A DNA stretch of 64,000 nucleotides from Oceanobacillus salinisoli. Its GTDB lineage: Bacteria > Bacillota > Bacilli > Bacillales > Amphibacillaceae. The stretch covers positions 62,001-126,000 of the forward strand of contig NZ_WOFB01000016.1 of the NCBI RefSeq assembly GCF_009733865.1, in the 5' to 3' direction. Below are positions 45,531-58,237 of the stretch, one piece after another. The notes under the pieces are model-generated. The model was not told the DNA's origin, did not search any database, and saw nothing but the letters and a program-made list of their open reading frames with translations. The position numbers and the translations under genes are program-made. The first letter of the stretch is position 1, and each line of letters begins with the position of its first letter.

Positions 45531-45928
45531 GGTCACCTTCCTATTAAAAGTTAAAAGGAAGAAGGGATTCGAACATCTAAGCAAAATGGGGTTAAATTTA
45601 GGAGAAAGAAAGACGAGATATATGATACCTTTTGTATCCGTTTACCCGAAGTGAAAACAAAATAAAATCACAGCTGGAGAATTCATGAATTGAGTGGCAT
45701 GAAAAGCAACACCTTTTACAGAAGGGTTTAAAGAATATGAAGCCAATCTTTAACTGTTTAGCAGCAATTCAACTTGTAAGTTGTTGCTTTTGCTTATCCC
45801 ACCTTTTCGGGGGATGGTCAAACACTCTATTATTATTTTCTATTAGCCTTTTTTAAAACAAATATGGCATCCCCCCAATCATATGTGTATTTACTTTCAT
45901 ACTAAAGTATAGAAAGGAGTGAATAATC

Positions 45929-46384
45929 TTGATTTATCGAAGTAAACGCAAACGTTTTGACTTTGAAAATCATCACAGTTATAAATGCGACTTCAATTCT
46001 TGTATGTCGAAATGCAAATGCCATCATAACAAGCATACATGTGACTGTAATCACGAATACTGTAAGGAGGAATGTAAATACAAACCTAAATGTAAGTGTG
46101 ACTTTTGCAAGGAACATGATCAAAAATCATGCAAAGAGGTCCTTACTGAACTCATTGCATCTGCCGTTAAAATTGAAAATTCTCTTGCAGAAGCTATCAG
46201 CGCCGAGTCTCGAGTTTTGAAGGAAGGCGATTTTACTGCAGAAGAATTAGTAGTACTAACAAACAATTTGGAAAATCTGTTAAAACACGCTATCAAAAAA
46301 GAAATCGTTTTGGAACTTTTAATTGAGGATGCTACCAAAGCTTGCAAACCATTAAAAAAACACAAACATTCATGCTTAGAATAA
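45929..46384 (+). CDS. Cys/His-rich N-terminus fused to a helical domain, 151 residues
   Basis: TTG start behind AAAGGAGTG. Residues 20-75 hold about fifteen cysteines with many His and Lys (CMSKCKCHHNKHTCDCNHEY, KPKCKCDFCKEHDQKSCK). Residues 75-140 are helical (VLTELIASAVKIENSLAEAI, NLLKHAIKKEIVLELLIEDA), and the second segment is homologous to the small Gly-Asn protein at 45 kb. The composition suggests metal binding or disulfide cross-linking, as in spore coat proteins. I recognise no named family. Confidence 0.65.
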   Translation: MIYRSKRKRFDFENHHSYKCDFNSCMSKCKCHHNKHTCDCNHEYCKEECKYKPKCKCDFCKEHDQKSCKEVLTELIASAVKIENSLAEAISAESRVLKEGDFTAEELVVLTNNLENLLKHAIKKEIVLELLIEDATKACKPLKKHKHSCLE

Positions 46385-46666
46385 CAATATAGTTATATAA
46401 TTTACAAAGTTATATTCTATCGTTTTTATAAACAACTTTAATTGAGAGAATCAAAATCCTTACTCACGTAAGAATGCACTGGAACAACTATTTTTTGAAT
46501 GACTTATTGTCACTACACACATTACCGGTAAAATTATATTATCTTAGTATTACCAATATTAACAGTTATATCGTTTTGAAGTTGCTATAACAGAAAAGTG
46601 TGATATGAATTTATGTTGGTTGTTATTTATCAAGACCTAAATTAAAAAAAGATTGATAAATTAAAA

Positions 46667-46705
46667 GCATAACATATTTTATATGACTAATATGTTATGC
46701 CTTTT
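46667..46705 (+). terminator. Terminator-like hairpin
   Basis: Perfect 12-bp arms GCATAACATATT/AATATGTTATGC, then CTTTTCTT. It lies 280 bases after the Cys-rich gene and before the gal promoter. The remainder of 46385-46820 has no gene. Confidence 0.6.
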
Positions 46706-46776
46706 CTTATTCAACTAACGCTGTAACCGCTAGATTGCTGAATAAGAGGAACCTTACATGCATAGTACTCTATTAT

Positions 46777-46795
46777 CCGGGAAGTGACAGGCACC
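46777..46795 (+). repeat. Dispersed CCGGGAAGTGACAGGCACC element, copy 1
   Basis: An identical 19-mer occurs at 46777-46795, 60644-60662 and 61555-61573. In the last two it follows a TTCGACAAAA word. A REP-like dispersed element. Confidence 0.75.
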
Positions 46796-46825
46796 AATAG
46801 TAAGGCTAATTTTCACACTACACCA

Positions 46826-46854
46826 TTGCACTTTTTTATAAAAAATAGTAAACT
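46826..46854 (+). promoter_or_regulatory. Promoter of the gal operon
   Basis: TTGCAC (46826-46831), 17-base spacer, TAAACT (46849-46854). A repressor-type inverted repeat begins 5 bases downstream. Confidence 0.7.
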
Positions 46855-46858
46855 TAAC

Positions 46859-46880
46859 TTAATTAATTAAATTAATTAAT
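46859..46880 (+). promoter_or_regulatory. Candidate ROK repressor operator at galK
   Basis: TTAATTAATTAA and TTAATTAAT arranged around a single A. The same design is found at the sugar transporter promoter (59884-59906) and, in part, at the ROK gene. Confidence 0.6.
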
Positions 46881-46922
46881 ATAAATTTCCATAATAACCA
46901 TAAATTTAGGAGGATACCACAT

Positions 46923-48107
46923 TTGAAGACATCTTTTTTACAGCAATCATTTAAAAATATATTTAATACTACCCTCATCCCCTATGTTTTCTTCGCCCCT
47001 GGCCGAGTCAATTTAATCGGGGAACATACAGACTATAATGGAGGTCATGTCTTCCCTGCCTCGATATCATTTGGGACGTATGCACTTGGAGCTAAACGAG
47101 AAGATCATAAATTACGCTTTTACTCTATGAATTTTCCTGATAAAGGAATCATTGAATGTGATATTACTAATTTAAATTATGATAAATCCCATGATTGGGC
47201 CAATTACCCAAAAGGAATGTTTTTATTTTTGATGGAGATGGGATATGACATTACCCATGGGGCCGATATTTTGTTTTACGGAAACATTCCTAATGGAGCC
47301 GGCCTCTCTTCCTCTGCATCCATTGAACTCGTTACGGGCGTACTATTTGAAGGACTTTTTAAAAAAGATATTGACCGTATCGAAATGGTTAAGCTTGGCC
47401 AAAAAGTGGAGAATGAATACATTGGTGTCAACAGCGGTATTATGGATCAATTTGCCATTGGGATGGGGAAAAAGGAACATGCAATTCTATTAAACTGTAA
47501 CACTTTAGAATACAGCTATGCACCAATAAATTTAAATAATCACGTTATTATGATTATAAATTCCAATAAACAGCGGATCCTTGCTAGCTCCAAATATAAT
47601 GAGCGGCGCTCTGAATGTGAGAATGCTTTAAAAGACCTGCAGACCAAACTTCCGATTCAAAGTTTAGGTGAGTTAAGAAAGGAGGATTTTGAGAGTAATA
47701 AGCATCTCATAACCAATCAAATAAACCAAAAACGTGCAAAACATGTTGTTTATGAGAATGCTCGCACCATAGAAGCACATAATCAATTGAAGCTGGGTAA
47801 ACTAGAAAACTTCGGGGCACTTATGAATGAATCTCATATTTCACTCCGAGATGACTATGAAGTTACTGGATTTGAACTAGACACGATTGTGGAAGCATCC
47901 TGGGAACAAGATGGGGTATTAGGTGCTCGAATGACCGGTGCTGGATTTGGAGGTTGTGCTATTGCCATTGTGGAGGATGGAAAAGCGGAAATGTTTAAGG
48001 AAAATGTAAACGCAATCTATAAAGAAAAGGTTGGTTACGATGCTACATTTTATATTGCTACCATTGGTGATGGGGCAATTCAATTAACAGAAGAGGTGGT
48101 TAAATGA
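46923..48107 (+). CDS. galK: Galactokinase
   Basis: 394 residues from a TTG with TAGGAGG nine bases upstream. The galactokinase signature [20 protein letters not shown] (residues 23-42), the ATP site [20 protein letters not shown] and [16 protein letters not shown] near the C-terminus are intact. It makes galactose 1-phosphate. Its last codons overlap galE by 4 bases. Confidence 0.96.
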   Translation: MKTSFLQQSFKNIFNTTLIPYVFFAPGRVNLIGEHTDYNGGHVFPASISFGTYALGAKREDHKLRFYSMNFPDKGIIECDITNLNYDKSHDWANYPKGMFLFLMEMGYDITHGADILFYGNIPNGAGLSSSASIELVTGVLFEGLFKKDIDRIEMVKLGQKVENEYIGVNSGIMDQFAIGMGKKEHAILLNCNTLEYSYAPINLNNHVIMIINSNKQRILASSKYNERRSECENALKDLQTKLPIQSLGELRKEDFESNKHLITNQINQKRAKHVVYENARTIEAHNQLKLGKLENFGALMNESHISLRDDYEVTGFELDTIVEASWEQDGVLGARMTGAGFGGCAIAIVEDGKAEMFKENVNAIYKEKVGYDATFYIATIGDGAIQLTEEVVK

Positions 48108-49099
48108 GTGTATTAGTTTTAGGTGGAGCTGGGTACATCGGCTCCCATGCCGTTTATCAATTAGTGGAACAAGGTGAAAAGGTAGTAATCATAGACAACT
48201 TGGAGACTGGCCATAAAGAAGCTATACATCCAAAAGTAACCTTCTATGAAGGAGATATTCGTAAGCTAGACTTTCTTCGTACCGTTTTTGAAAAAGAATC
48301 AATCGATGCGGTTATGCACTTTGCAGCTAATTCCTTAGTGGGAGAATCCATGGAAAGACCACTAAAGTATTTTGATAATAATGTATACGGAACACAGGTT
48401 CTACTAGAAGCAATGGTAGAAGCCGGAGTAAAGCATATCATTTTTTCTTCAACTGCAGCAACATATGGGGAGCCAAAATCGGTACCAATAACAGAAACAA
48501 TGCCCACTAATCCAACAAGTACGTATGGAGAAACTAAATTAATCATGGAAAAAATGATGAAATGGACAGAAAAAGCACATGGCATCAAATTTGTCTCTCT
48601 AAGATACTTCAATGTTGCTGGAGCCAAGGATACTTCAGAAATCGGTGAGGATCATCGCCCAGAAACCCATCTTGTTCCAATTATTTTACAGACAGCATTA
48701 GGTCAACGTTCTCATATTACCATTTTTGGAGATGACTATGACACAAACGATGGCACCTGTATTCGGGACTATGTCCATGTAGATGACTTAGCCCATGCTC
48801 ATTTATTAGCACTAGATTATTTAAGAAAAGGCGGAGACAGTAATATTTTCAACCTTGGAAGTAATGAAGGATTTTCGGTGAAAGAAATGATTGAAACCGC
48901 TCGAGAAGTTACCGGAAAAGAAATTCCTGTGCAAATAGGAAAACGACGACCTGGTGATCCCAGTATATTAATCGCAAGCTCTGAAAAGGCCAAGAACGTA
49001 CTCGGTTGGAATCCAACAAGGACTTCTGTTATGCAAATTATTCAAGATGCATGGAACTGGCATTCTTCACATCCCCAAGGATATGGAAAGGAAGGTTAA
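48104..49099 (+). CDS. galE: UDP-glucose 4-epimerase
   Basis: 331 residues, short-chain dehydrogenase fold. NAD site [20 protein letters not shown], Ser in [11 protein letters not shown], catalytic YGETK, and [20 protein letters not shown] are typical of GalE. The ATG overlaps the galK stop. It interconverts UDP-galactose and UDP-glucose. Confidence 0.96.
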   Translation: MSVLVLGGAGYIGSHAVYQLVEQGEKVVIIDNLETGHKEAIHPKVTFYEGDIRKLDFLRTVFEKESIDAVMHFAANSLVGESMERPLKYFDNNVYGTQVLLEAMVEAGVKHIIFSSTAATYGEPKSVPITETMPTNPTSTYGETKLIMEKMMKWTEKAHGIKFVSLRYFNVAGAKDTSEIGEDHRPETHLVPIILQTALGQRSHITIFGDDYDTNDGTCIRDYVHVDDLAHAHLLALDYLRKGGDSNIFNLGSNEGFSVKEMIETAREVTGKEIPVQIGKRRPGDPSILIASSEKAKNVLGWNPTRTSVMQIIQDAWNWHSSHPQGYGKEG

Positions 49100-49102
49100 A
49101 GC

Positions 49103-50581
49103 ATGATTTATCAACATATTGCTGGTCTCATTCAACAAGCAATTGAAAGCGAGTTAATCGAAAAGGAAGACAGCATTTACGTAAGAAATCAAGTCATTAA
49201 TTTACTTCATTTAGATAGCTTTCCTAAAGAAGTGGAAACTTCAACAGTCGATACGATTCCAAATATCCTGGAAAACATCATTACCTACGCAGTCGAACAT
49301 AACATCATTCAGGATATTTTCGATGAAAAGGAAATTTTAACAGCAAATATTATGAATTGCTTCATAGACAGACCGTCTGTTATCAATCAAAAATTTAACG
49401 AAAAATACAAGCAATCACCGGTAGAAGCCACAGATTATTTCTATGACTTAAGTAAAAGTAGTAATTATATTCAAATGAATCGAATAGCAAAAAATATCTC
49501 TTTTAAAGTAAAATCTCCTTATGGCGATATGGACATCACGATTAACTTGTCTAAACCAGAAAAGGACCCAAAGCAAATTAAGCTAGAGCAGGCAATGAAA
49601 CGGGATGTCAACTATCCAACATGCCTACTTTGTAAAGAAAATGAGGGATATGCTGGTAGAATCGGACATCCCGCAAGAGCAAACCACAGAATCATCAAGA
49701 TTCCTCTTTTAGGAGAAAACTGGCATTTACAGTATTCCCCATATGTTTACTATAACGAACATAGCATTTTGCTTTCTGAAGAACATCGTGACATGAAAAT
49801 AGATTGGGATACCTTTAAGAGACTACTAACGTTTACAGAGAAATTTCCTCATTATTTTATCGGTTCAAATTCTGATTTACCAATTGTAGGAGGATCTATT
49901 TTAAGTCATGATCACTATCAAGCTGGAAGATATGAATTTACTATGACAAAAGCAGAAGATGCATTTGCGTTTGAATTAAATAAATTCCCCGAAATTGATG
50001 CATCTATTTTAAAGTGGCCGATATCTGTAATTCGTTTAAAAGGGGACCAGATAGACCGTTTGGTAACAGCAGCAGACTACATTCTAAATACATGGCGCCA
50101 TTATTCCGATCCAAGCGCTCATATTCGAGCATTTACAGAAACGACACCACACAACACGATCACACCAATTGCTCGATACCGGAACGGAAGGTTTGAACTG
50201 GACCTCGCCTTGAGAAACAACCGAACTTCTGATGAACATCCTCTAGGAATCTTCCATCCTCATGAAGATGTTCACCATATTAAGAAGGAAAATATCGGAT
50301 TAATTGAAGTGATGGGCTTAGCTGTATTGCCCGCTAGATTAAAAGATGAATTAACCGAAATACAGAAGTATTTACTTGGTGAACCAAGTAATGTAGCTGA
50401 TTATCATCATGAATGGGCTGAGCAATTATTATCTAAATATAGAAACATTACGGATACGATGCAGGCAGGAAAAATAATACAAGATGAACTCGGTAGCAAA
50501 TTTGTAAAAGTACTAGAAGATGCAGGGGTATTTAAAGAACGTGCAGCATTCGAACGATTTATTGCTACGTTGAATAAGTAG
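49103..50581 (+). CDS. galT: UDP-glucose-hexose-1-phosphate uridylyltransferase, Firmicutes type
   Basis: 492 residues, the long GalT class of Firmicutes. NYPTCLLCKENEGYAGRIGH, the LSEEHRDMKIDWDTFKRLL segment and GGSILSHDHYQAGRYEFTM (HxH nucleophile region, about residue 272) are visible. It starts 3 bases after galE, with GGAAAGGAAGG upstream, and completes the Leloir pathway. Confidence 0.96.
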   Translation: MIYQHIAGLIQQAIESELIEKEDSIYVRNQVINLLHLDSFPKEVETSTVDTIPNILENIITYAVEHNIIQDIFDEKEILTANIMNCFIDRPSVINQKFNEKYKQSPVEATDYFYDLSKSSNYIQMNRIAKNISFKVKSPYGDMDITINLSKPEKDPKQIKLEQAMKRDVNYPTCLLCKENEGYAGRIGHPARANHRIIKIPLLGENWHLQYSPYVYYNEHSILLSEEHRDMKIDWDTFKRLLTFTEKFPHYFIGSNSDLPIVGGSILSHDHYQAGRYEFTMTKAEDAFAFELNKFPEIDASILKWPISVIRLKGDQIDRLVTAADYILNTWRHYSDPSAHIRAFTETTPHNTITPIARYRNGRFELDLALRNNRTSDEHPLGIFHPHEDVHHIKKENIGLIEVMGLAVLPARLKDELTEIQKYLLGEPSNVADYHHEWAEQLLSKYRNITDTMQAGKIIQDELGSKFVKVLEDAGVFKERAAFERFIATLNK

Positions 50582-50589
50582 GTGAACCA

Positions 50590-51627
50590 ATGCAGATAAG
50601 CGAAAAAACAATATTAGGAAAATGGAAAGAGTATACCCTAAAAAATGATATGGGCATGTCTGTTAGCATCCTAAACTATGGTGGTATTATTACCAAAATG
50701 ATGGTTCCTGATAGGAATGGAAAAAAGGAAAATATCGTTCTTGCTTATAGAGATTATCAGGGTTACGAATTAAATCCTCATTATTTTGGAGCATTAATTG
50801 GAAGAGTAGCTGGAAGAATTAAGGGAGCAACTTTTACATTAAATAATGAATACTATTCATTAGAAAAAAATGACGGAGAAAATCATCAACATGGTGGTTC
50901 AGACGGATTCCACCAAATAATCTGGGAAACTGAAACTTTTCAACAGAAAAATACAGTCGGTTTAATTCTTAAGTATAAAAGTAAAGATGGGGAAGCCGGT
51001 TATCCAGGTAATTTGGATGTTGTGGTCACCTATACCCTAACCAATGATAATCAATTGCGTCTTCATTATACTGCTAATAGTGATAAAACGACTCCTATCG
51101 CATTAACAAATCACTCTTATTTTAATTTGAGTGGCAATTTAAAGGAAACAGTTAAGAATCATGAGGTTATGATAGATAGTAGTCAATTTGCAGAGCTAGA
51201 TAAACATTTAATTCCAACAGGAAGATTAATGAAGGTGGAAGGAACTTCTTTTGATTTTCGTACAATTCGAAAGCTTGGTACCGGTTTTAAAGGAGATTTC
51301 GAACAAAATAAAATAGCTGGAAATGGTTATGATCATTATTTTATTTTTGATCATACAAAGGAATATAACGTTGTTTTAAAAGATCCTACTAGTGGACGCG
51401 TTCTAGCTGTAAAAACAAATCAACCTGGAATGGTGATGTATACTTCCAATTCATTAGATGAAGGGCAGGAGTTAACTGATATATCCTCCAGCAAATATCT
51501 TGGCATCTGTTTGGAAACGCAAGAATCGCCTGCATCTTTAGAGCAAAAAGGATTTCCAACTGTCATTTTACAAGCCGGAGAGATTTATAAGAGAGAAACC
51601 ATTTTTTCATTTAAAATAGAACATTAA
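50590..51627 (+). CDS. galM: Aldose 1-epimerase (mutarotase)
   Basis: 345 residues. GRVAGRIKGATFTLNNEYYS, the catalytic His in ENHQHGGSDGF and in ALTNHSYFNLSG (about residue 176), and the catalytic Glu in GICLETQESPASLE (about residue 306) are present. It gives the alpha-galactose anomer required by GalK. It is the last gene of the operon, 8 bases after galT. Confidence 0.95.
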   Translation: MQISEKTILGKWKEYTLKNDMGMSVSILNYGGIITKMMVPDRNGKKENIVLAYRDYQGYELNPHYFGALIGRVAGRIKGATFTLNNEYYSLEKNDGENHQHGGSDGFHQIIWETETFQQKNTVGLILKYKSKDGEAGYPGNLDVVVTYTLTNDNQLRLHYTANSDKTTPIALTNHSYFNLSGNLKETVKNHEVMIDSSQFAELDKHLIPTGRLMKVEGTSFDFRTIRKLGTGFKGDFEQNKIAGNGYDHYFIFDHTKEYNVVLKDPTSGRVLAVKTNQPGMVMYTSNSLDEGQELTDISSSKYLGICLETQESPASLEQKGFPTVILQAGEIYKRETIFSFKIEH

Positions 51628-51633
51628 ATTCAA

Positions 51634-51665
51634 AAAGAACTGTGCAAAACCACAGTTCTTTTCTA
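51634..51665 (+). terminator. Terminator of the gal operon
   Basis: 11-bp stem AAAGAACTGTG/CACAGTTCTTT with a 6-base loop and a short T-run, directly after galM. Confidence 0.85.
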
Positions 51666-51695
51666 TATAGTCGATAAATTAAATTTTAAGTGCAT

Positions 51696-51845
51696 GTTCA
51701 AAAAGGAGGATAAAAAGGACCGAGAAGTTCGAGGCGGCGTAGCTTTGAGCACCGGAGTGTACATAAAAGGTACATGAGGAGCGGAAAAGCAAGCCAACGA
51801 AGAAATTCGAAGTGTCATTTTTACCGGACTTTTTGAAAATCCTCT
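51696..51845. repeat. 150-bp GC-rich element with inverted ends
   Basis: Starts GTTCAAAAAGG and ends CCGGACTTTTTGAA, with a GC-rich noncoding core (GAGGCGGCGTAGCTTTGAGC, GTACATAAAAGGTACATGAG). It abuts the stop codon of the ROK gene. The layout resembles dispersed small elements I recall from other Bacillaceae, but copy number cannot be checked here. Confidence 0.6.
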
Positions 51846-53012
51846 TTAACTAACCGGATCAAATAATTCTACTAATAGCAGCGACACAGCTCCTAATAAT
51901 GTAGCATCATCCCCTAATTTTGTTACCATTACGGCTGTTTCTTTTGATTTAGAGGTTAACGCTCGATCTTGAATCGTTTCAAGGATAGTAGGCATCAAAA
52001 ATTTCTCGCTTTTCATGACCCCTCCACCCAAAACAATTTTACTAGGATTAATCAGGTGGATTAAATTGGTTAATCCAATACCAATAATATTCCCTGTTTC
52101 CCCTAAAATTTGAACACAAGCTGCCTCCCCTTGCAACGCCCGTTCATAAATCTCTTTAGCTGTTATTTCTTCTACATCGTTATACTGTTCTTTCATCCTT
52201 TTTACAATGGCATCACCGTTTACGAATGTCTGCAAGCACCCCCGGTTACCACACATACAAACATCTCCATGCAAATCGATTGTCATGTGACCTAGTTCAC
52301 CTGCCATGTCATGTGATCCATGATACAGTTTTCCATTTATAACAACCCCAGCACCAACACCATGGCCAATATTAACAGCAACCATGCTATCTACGTCCCC
52401 GTGCCCACCAAACCAAGACTCTCCCAAAGCCATCGCTCGTGCATCGTTTTCAACCTTAATAGTCAGGTCAAACTCTTTACTTAGTTCATCTTTAATAGGA
52501 ATATCTCTAAGATTTAAGTTTGGGGCAATAAGTGATCTTCCACTCTCCACGTCAACTACACCATGCATTGCTATCCCTATACCGATAATCTTTTCAAGCT
52601 CTATTTTAGATAATTGCAAAATTGCATAAATATTTTCCTTTAACAGGCTTAAAAACCGCTCATTTGACAACTGACCTTTTAACGAGCTAGACGTTCTCTG
52701 ATAGATTTCCCCTGTTAAATCAGTTAGTACACATTCCACCATTTCAGGACCCGCATCCACTCCAATGACATAGAATGCATCACTATTGATATGTAACATC
52801 GTTGGTTTTCTACCACCACTAGATTCACCGAGTTTACTTTCCTTCACAAGCCCCTCATCTACCAACTCTTTTACAATGCTACTCACAGTGGGAGGTGTAA
52901 GACCTGTCTCTTTTGCAATCTGCGCTCTGGATATAGGCTCTGAAGTACGAATTTTATTTAAAATAATTTTTTTATTTACTGTTTTCATTAATTGAAATGT
53001 ACCGCGTTGCAA
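51846..53012 (-). CDS. ROK-family transcriptional repressor of galactose/lactose genes
   Basis: About 388 residues if it starts at TTG 53012 behind GGGGGG. An in-frame ATG exists at 53030. The N-terminal winged HTH (ISRAQIAKETGLTPPTVSSI, residues 25-50) is followed by a ROK domain with GVDAGPEMVECVLTDLTGEI, the zinc motif CMCGNRGCLQTFVNGDA and GIAMHGVVDVE. ROK/NagC-XylR regulators respond to sugars. Its place between gal and lac genes and the shared operators argue that it controls both. Confidence 0.9.
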   Translation of the reverse strand: MQRGTFQLMKTVNKKIILNKIRTSEPISRAQIAKETGLTPPTVSSIVKELVDEGLVKESKLGESSGGRKPTMLHINSDAFYVIGVDAGPEMVECVLTDLTGEIYQRTSSSLKGQLSNERFLSLLKENIYAILQLSKIELEKIIGIGIAMHGVVDVESGRSLIAPNLNLRDIPIKDELSKEFDLTIKVENDARAMALGESWFGGHGDVDSMVAVNIGHGVGAGVVINGKLYHGSHDMAGELGHMTIDLHGDVCMCGNRGCLQTFVNGDAIVKRMKEQYNDVEEITAKEIYERALQGEAACVQILGETGNIIGIGLTNLIHLINPSKIVLGGGVMKSEKFLMPTILETIQDRALTSKSKETAVMVTKLGDDATLLGAVSLLLVELFDPVS

Positions 53013-53053
53013 GGAAATCCCCCCATTCATTCCTAATCTAAATTATTATGCTA

Positions 53054-53074
53054 AAGTTAGTTAACTTAATTAAT
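53054..53074 (-). promoter_or_regulatory. Candidate ROK operator at its own gene
   Basis: AAGTTAGTTAACTT is a palindrome, followed directly by AATTAAT. It combines the AAGTTA arm and TTAATTAA core of the operators at 46.86 and 59.89 kb. It lies about 40 bases upstream of the ROK start. Confidence 0.5.
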
Positions 53075-53234
53075 GATTTGAAAGTTATTTAAAAGCTTAG
53101 CATGGGCATCTGAGTACTTTTACATGAAGAAAGATTATTGGAAGGCCGACATTTTGGTGAAGTTCGTTTAGAATTGGATAAAGGACAAACCTTTTACAGC
53201 TCCCCTTTATCCATTGTTATTCACATATTATACA

Positions 53235-56414
<3,180 letters not shown>

Positions 56415-56466
56415 TCATGTTGCACCTAGTATAAATAAGATTGAGAACATGTATTTCTTCATATTA

Positions 56467-57294
56467 TTATCCCTTTACCGAACCAGTCATTCCTTCTACA
56501 AAATACCTCTGTAAGAAAAAGAAGATTAATGCTGTTGGTATTGTCCCTATAACGATTGCAGTATAAATAACTCCATAGTCTGGAGAATAACCGGAACCTA
56601 AATTTGAAATTAATAATGGAATCGTTTTAATATCAGGCGATTGTAAAACAACCAACGGCCACAAATAGTTATTCCAATTATTCATAAATGAAATAATTCC
56701 AGCCGCTGCAAACGTATTTTTCATAGCAGGCATGTAAATGCGGAAAAAAATACCAATTTCACTTAATCCGTCCATTCTTGCTGCTTCAATTAATTCTCTA
56801 GAAAACATTTTTGTATTTTGTCTAAATAAAAAGATAAAAAATGCTGTCGTTACATAAGGCAAAATAACTGCATATAACGTATCAATTCCAATTGCCGGAA
56901 ATACTTGAGAAATTCCACCGAATAGCCTAAACAATGGAACCATTAATGCTGCAAATGGAATCATTAAGGATAGTAATAAGATATTAAAAACAATATCCTT
57001 TCCTTTACTTCTGTATATTTCGAACCCATAACCTGCAAGAGAAGAAATGATCAAACATAATACTGTAGCTACCACCGCAATAAAGAAAGAATTAAATAAT
57101 GCAGAACCAATATCATAATTCTCAAATAGTTTACTAATATTCTCAAAAAGGTGACCACCCGGTAATAACCGCCCTTGTGAAATATCGACTGATTTATTAG
57201 TCATACTTATTAACATCCAAAGAAACGGAAAGAGTGAAATAAATGCTACCATACTTAGCAATGTATAGATAAAACCTGTCTTTAATTTATTCAA
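56467..57294 (-). CDS. CUT1 sugar ABC permease, LacG/MalG-like
   Basis: 275 residues, six membrane segments. The EAA loop ELIEAARMDGLSEIGIFFRI is at about residue 170, and the C-terminal FFLQRYFVEGMTGSVKG is typical of MalG-type permeases. The ATG overlaps the stop of the partner permease by 4 bases. No ATPase gene is in this cluster, so a shared MsmX-type ATPase is expected elsewhere. Confidence 0.9.
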   Translation of the reverse strand: MNKLKTGFIYTLLSMVAFISLFPFLWMLISMTNKSVDISQGRLLPGGHLFENISKLFENYDIGSALFNSFFIAVVATVLCLIISSLAGYGFEIYRSKGKDIVFNILLLSLMIPFAALMVPLFRLFGGISQVFPAIGIDTLYAVILPYVTTAFFIFLFRQNTKMFSRELIEAARMDGLSEIGIFFRIYMPAMKNTFAAAGIISFMNNWNNYLWPLVVLQSPDIKTIPLLISNLGSGYSPDYGVIYTAIVIGTIPTALIFFFLQRYFVEGMTGSVKG

Positions 57295-58163
57295 TCTTTT
57301 TCACCACCTATCTTAAATTGGATAATAGAAAAGACAACTGTTAGAATTACGATAATAAACGAAACTGCTGCTGCATAACCGAAATCCGGTGTATACTCAA
57401 AAGAAATATTATAAATATATTGTGATATTGTCAGTGTCTCATTCCCTGGACCACCACCAGTAATATTCATCGGTTCATCAAATAATTGAAGCGTTCCAAT
57501 AGTGGAAGTGATTGCAGTAAATAGAATAATAGGTTTTAACATTGGTATTGTAATATAGAAGAATTGCTGTATAGAATTAGCCCCATCAATTTTAGCCGCC
57601 TCATAAATAGATTTATCAACATTTTGTAGACCAGCTAAATAAAAAATCATATTATAACCTGTCCAACGCCAAGTAATAGCAATAATAATAAGGACTTTTG
57701 CCCAAAACGGATCCATTAGCCATTCTATTGGTTCAGAAATAATAGATAGCTTTAATAAAAAGTCATTAACTATCCCTTCTGTTGAAAATAAGTATTTAAA
57801 AATTACAGAATAAGCGACAAGTGAAATGACACTTGGTAAGAAGATAGCCGTTCTAAAAAAGCCTCTAAATTTCAAATTAGGATTATTCAGTAAAACTGAA
57901 AAGAACATAGCAAGTAAGATCATAAAAGGGACTTGGAATATTAGGTAAATAAAGGTATTTCTTAGAGCAATCATAGCTACTGGATCATTAAATAAGCGAA
58001 CATAATTATCTAATCCTGTAAATTCTAAATTTGCTCCCATTCCTGATTTAAATGATAGAATAAGAGCTTGTAACATAGGATAAAAGTAAAACATAGAAAT
58101 TAAAAGTATGGATAAGGAGGCAAAAAACCAACCTATTATACTCCTATTCAATTTTAAGCCCAT
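57291..58163 (-). CDS. CUT1 sugar ABC permease, LacF/MalF-like
   Basis: 290 residues from the ATG at 58163 with GGAGTGG upstream. An in-frame ATG at 58223 lies inside the intercistronic hairpin and is unlikely. Six membrane segments and the EAA loop KSIYEAAKIDGANSIQQFFY (about residue 195) are seen. It forms the channel with the next permease. Confidence 0.9.
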   Translation of the reverse strand: MGLKLNRSIIGWFFASLSILLISMFYFYPMLQALILSFKSGMGANLEFTGLDNYVRLFNDPVAMIALRNTFIYLIFQVPFMILLAMFFSVLLNNPNLKFRGFFRTAIFLPSVISLVAYSVIFKYLFSTEGIVNDFLLKLSIISEPIEWLMDPFWAKVLIIIAITWRWTGYNMIFYLAGLQNVDKSIYEAAKIDGANSIQQFFYITIPMLKPIILFTAITSTIGTLQLFDEPMNITGGGPGNETLTISQYIYNISFEYTPDFGYAAAVSFIIVILTVVFSIIQFKIGGEKD

Positions 58164-58192
58164 TTTAATCCACTCCAAACATGTAGTTAAAT

Positions 58193-58225
58193 GTTTGGGA
58201 CCTCTCTTAGTTTGAGGTCCCAAAC
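58193..58225 (-). other. Intercistronic mRNA hairpin after the binding-protein gene
   Basis: Perfect 11-bp arms GTTTGGGACCT/AGGTCCCAAAC with an 11-base loop and no T-run. Such a hairpin commonly protects the binding-protein message and lowers permease expression. Confidence 0.65.
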
Positions 58226-58237
58226 CTATCGTATTTA

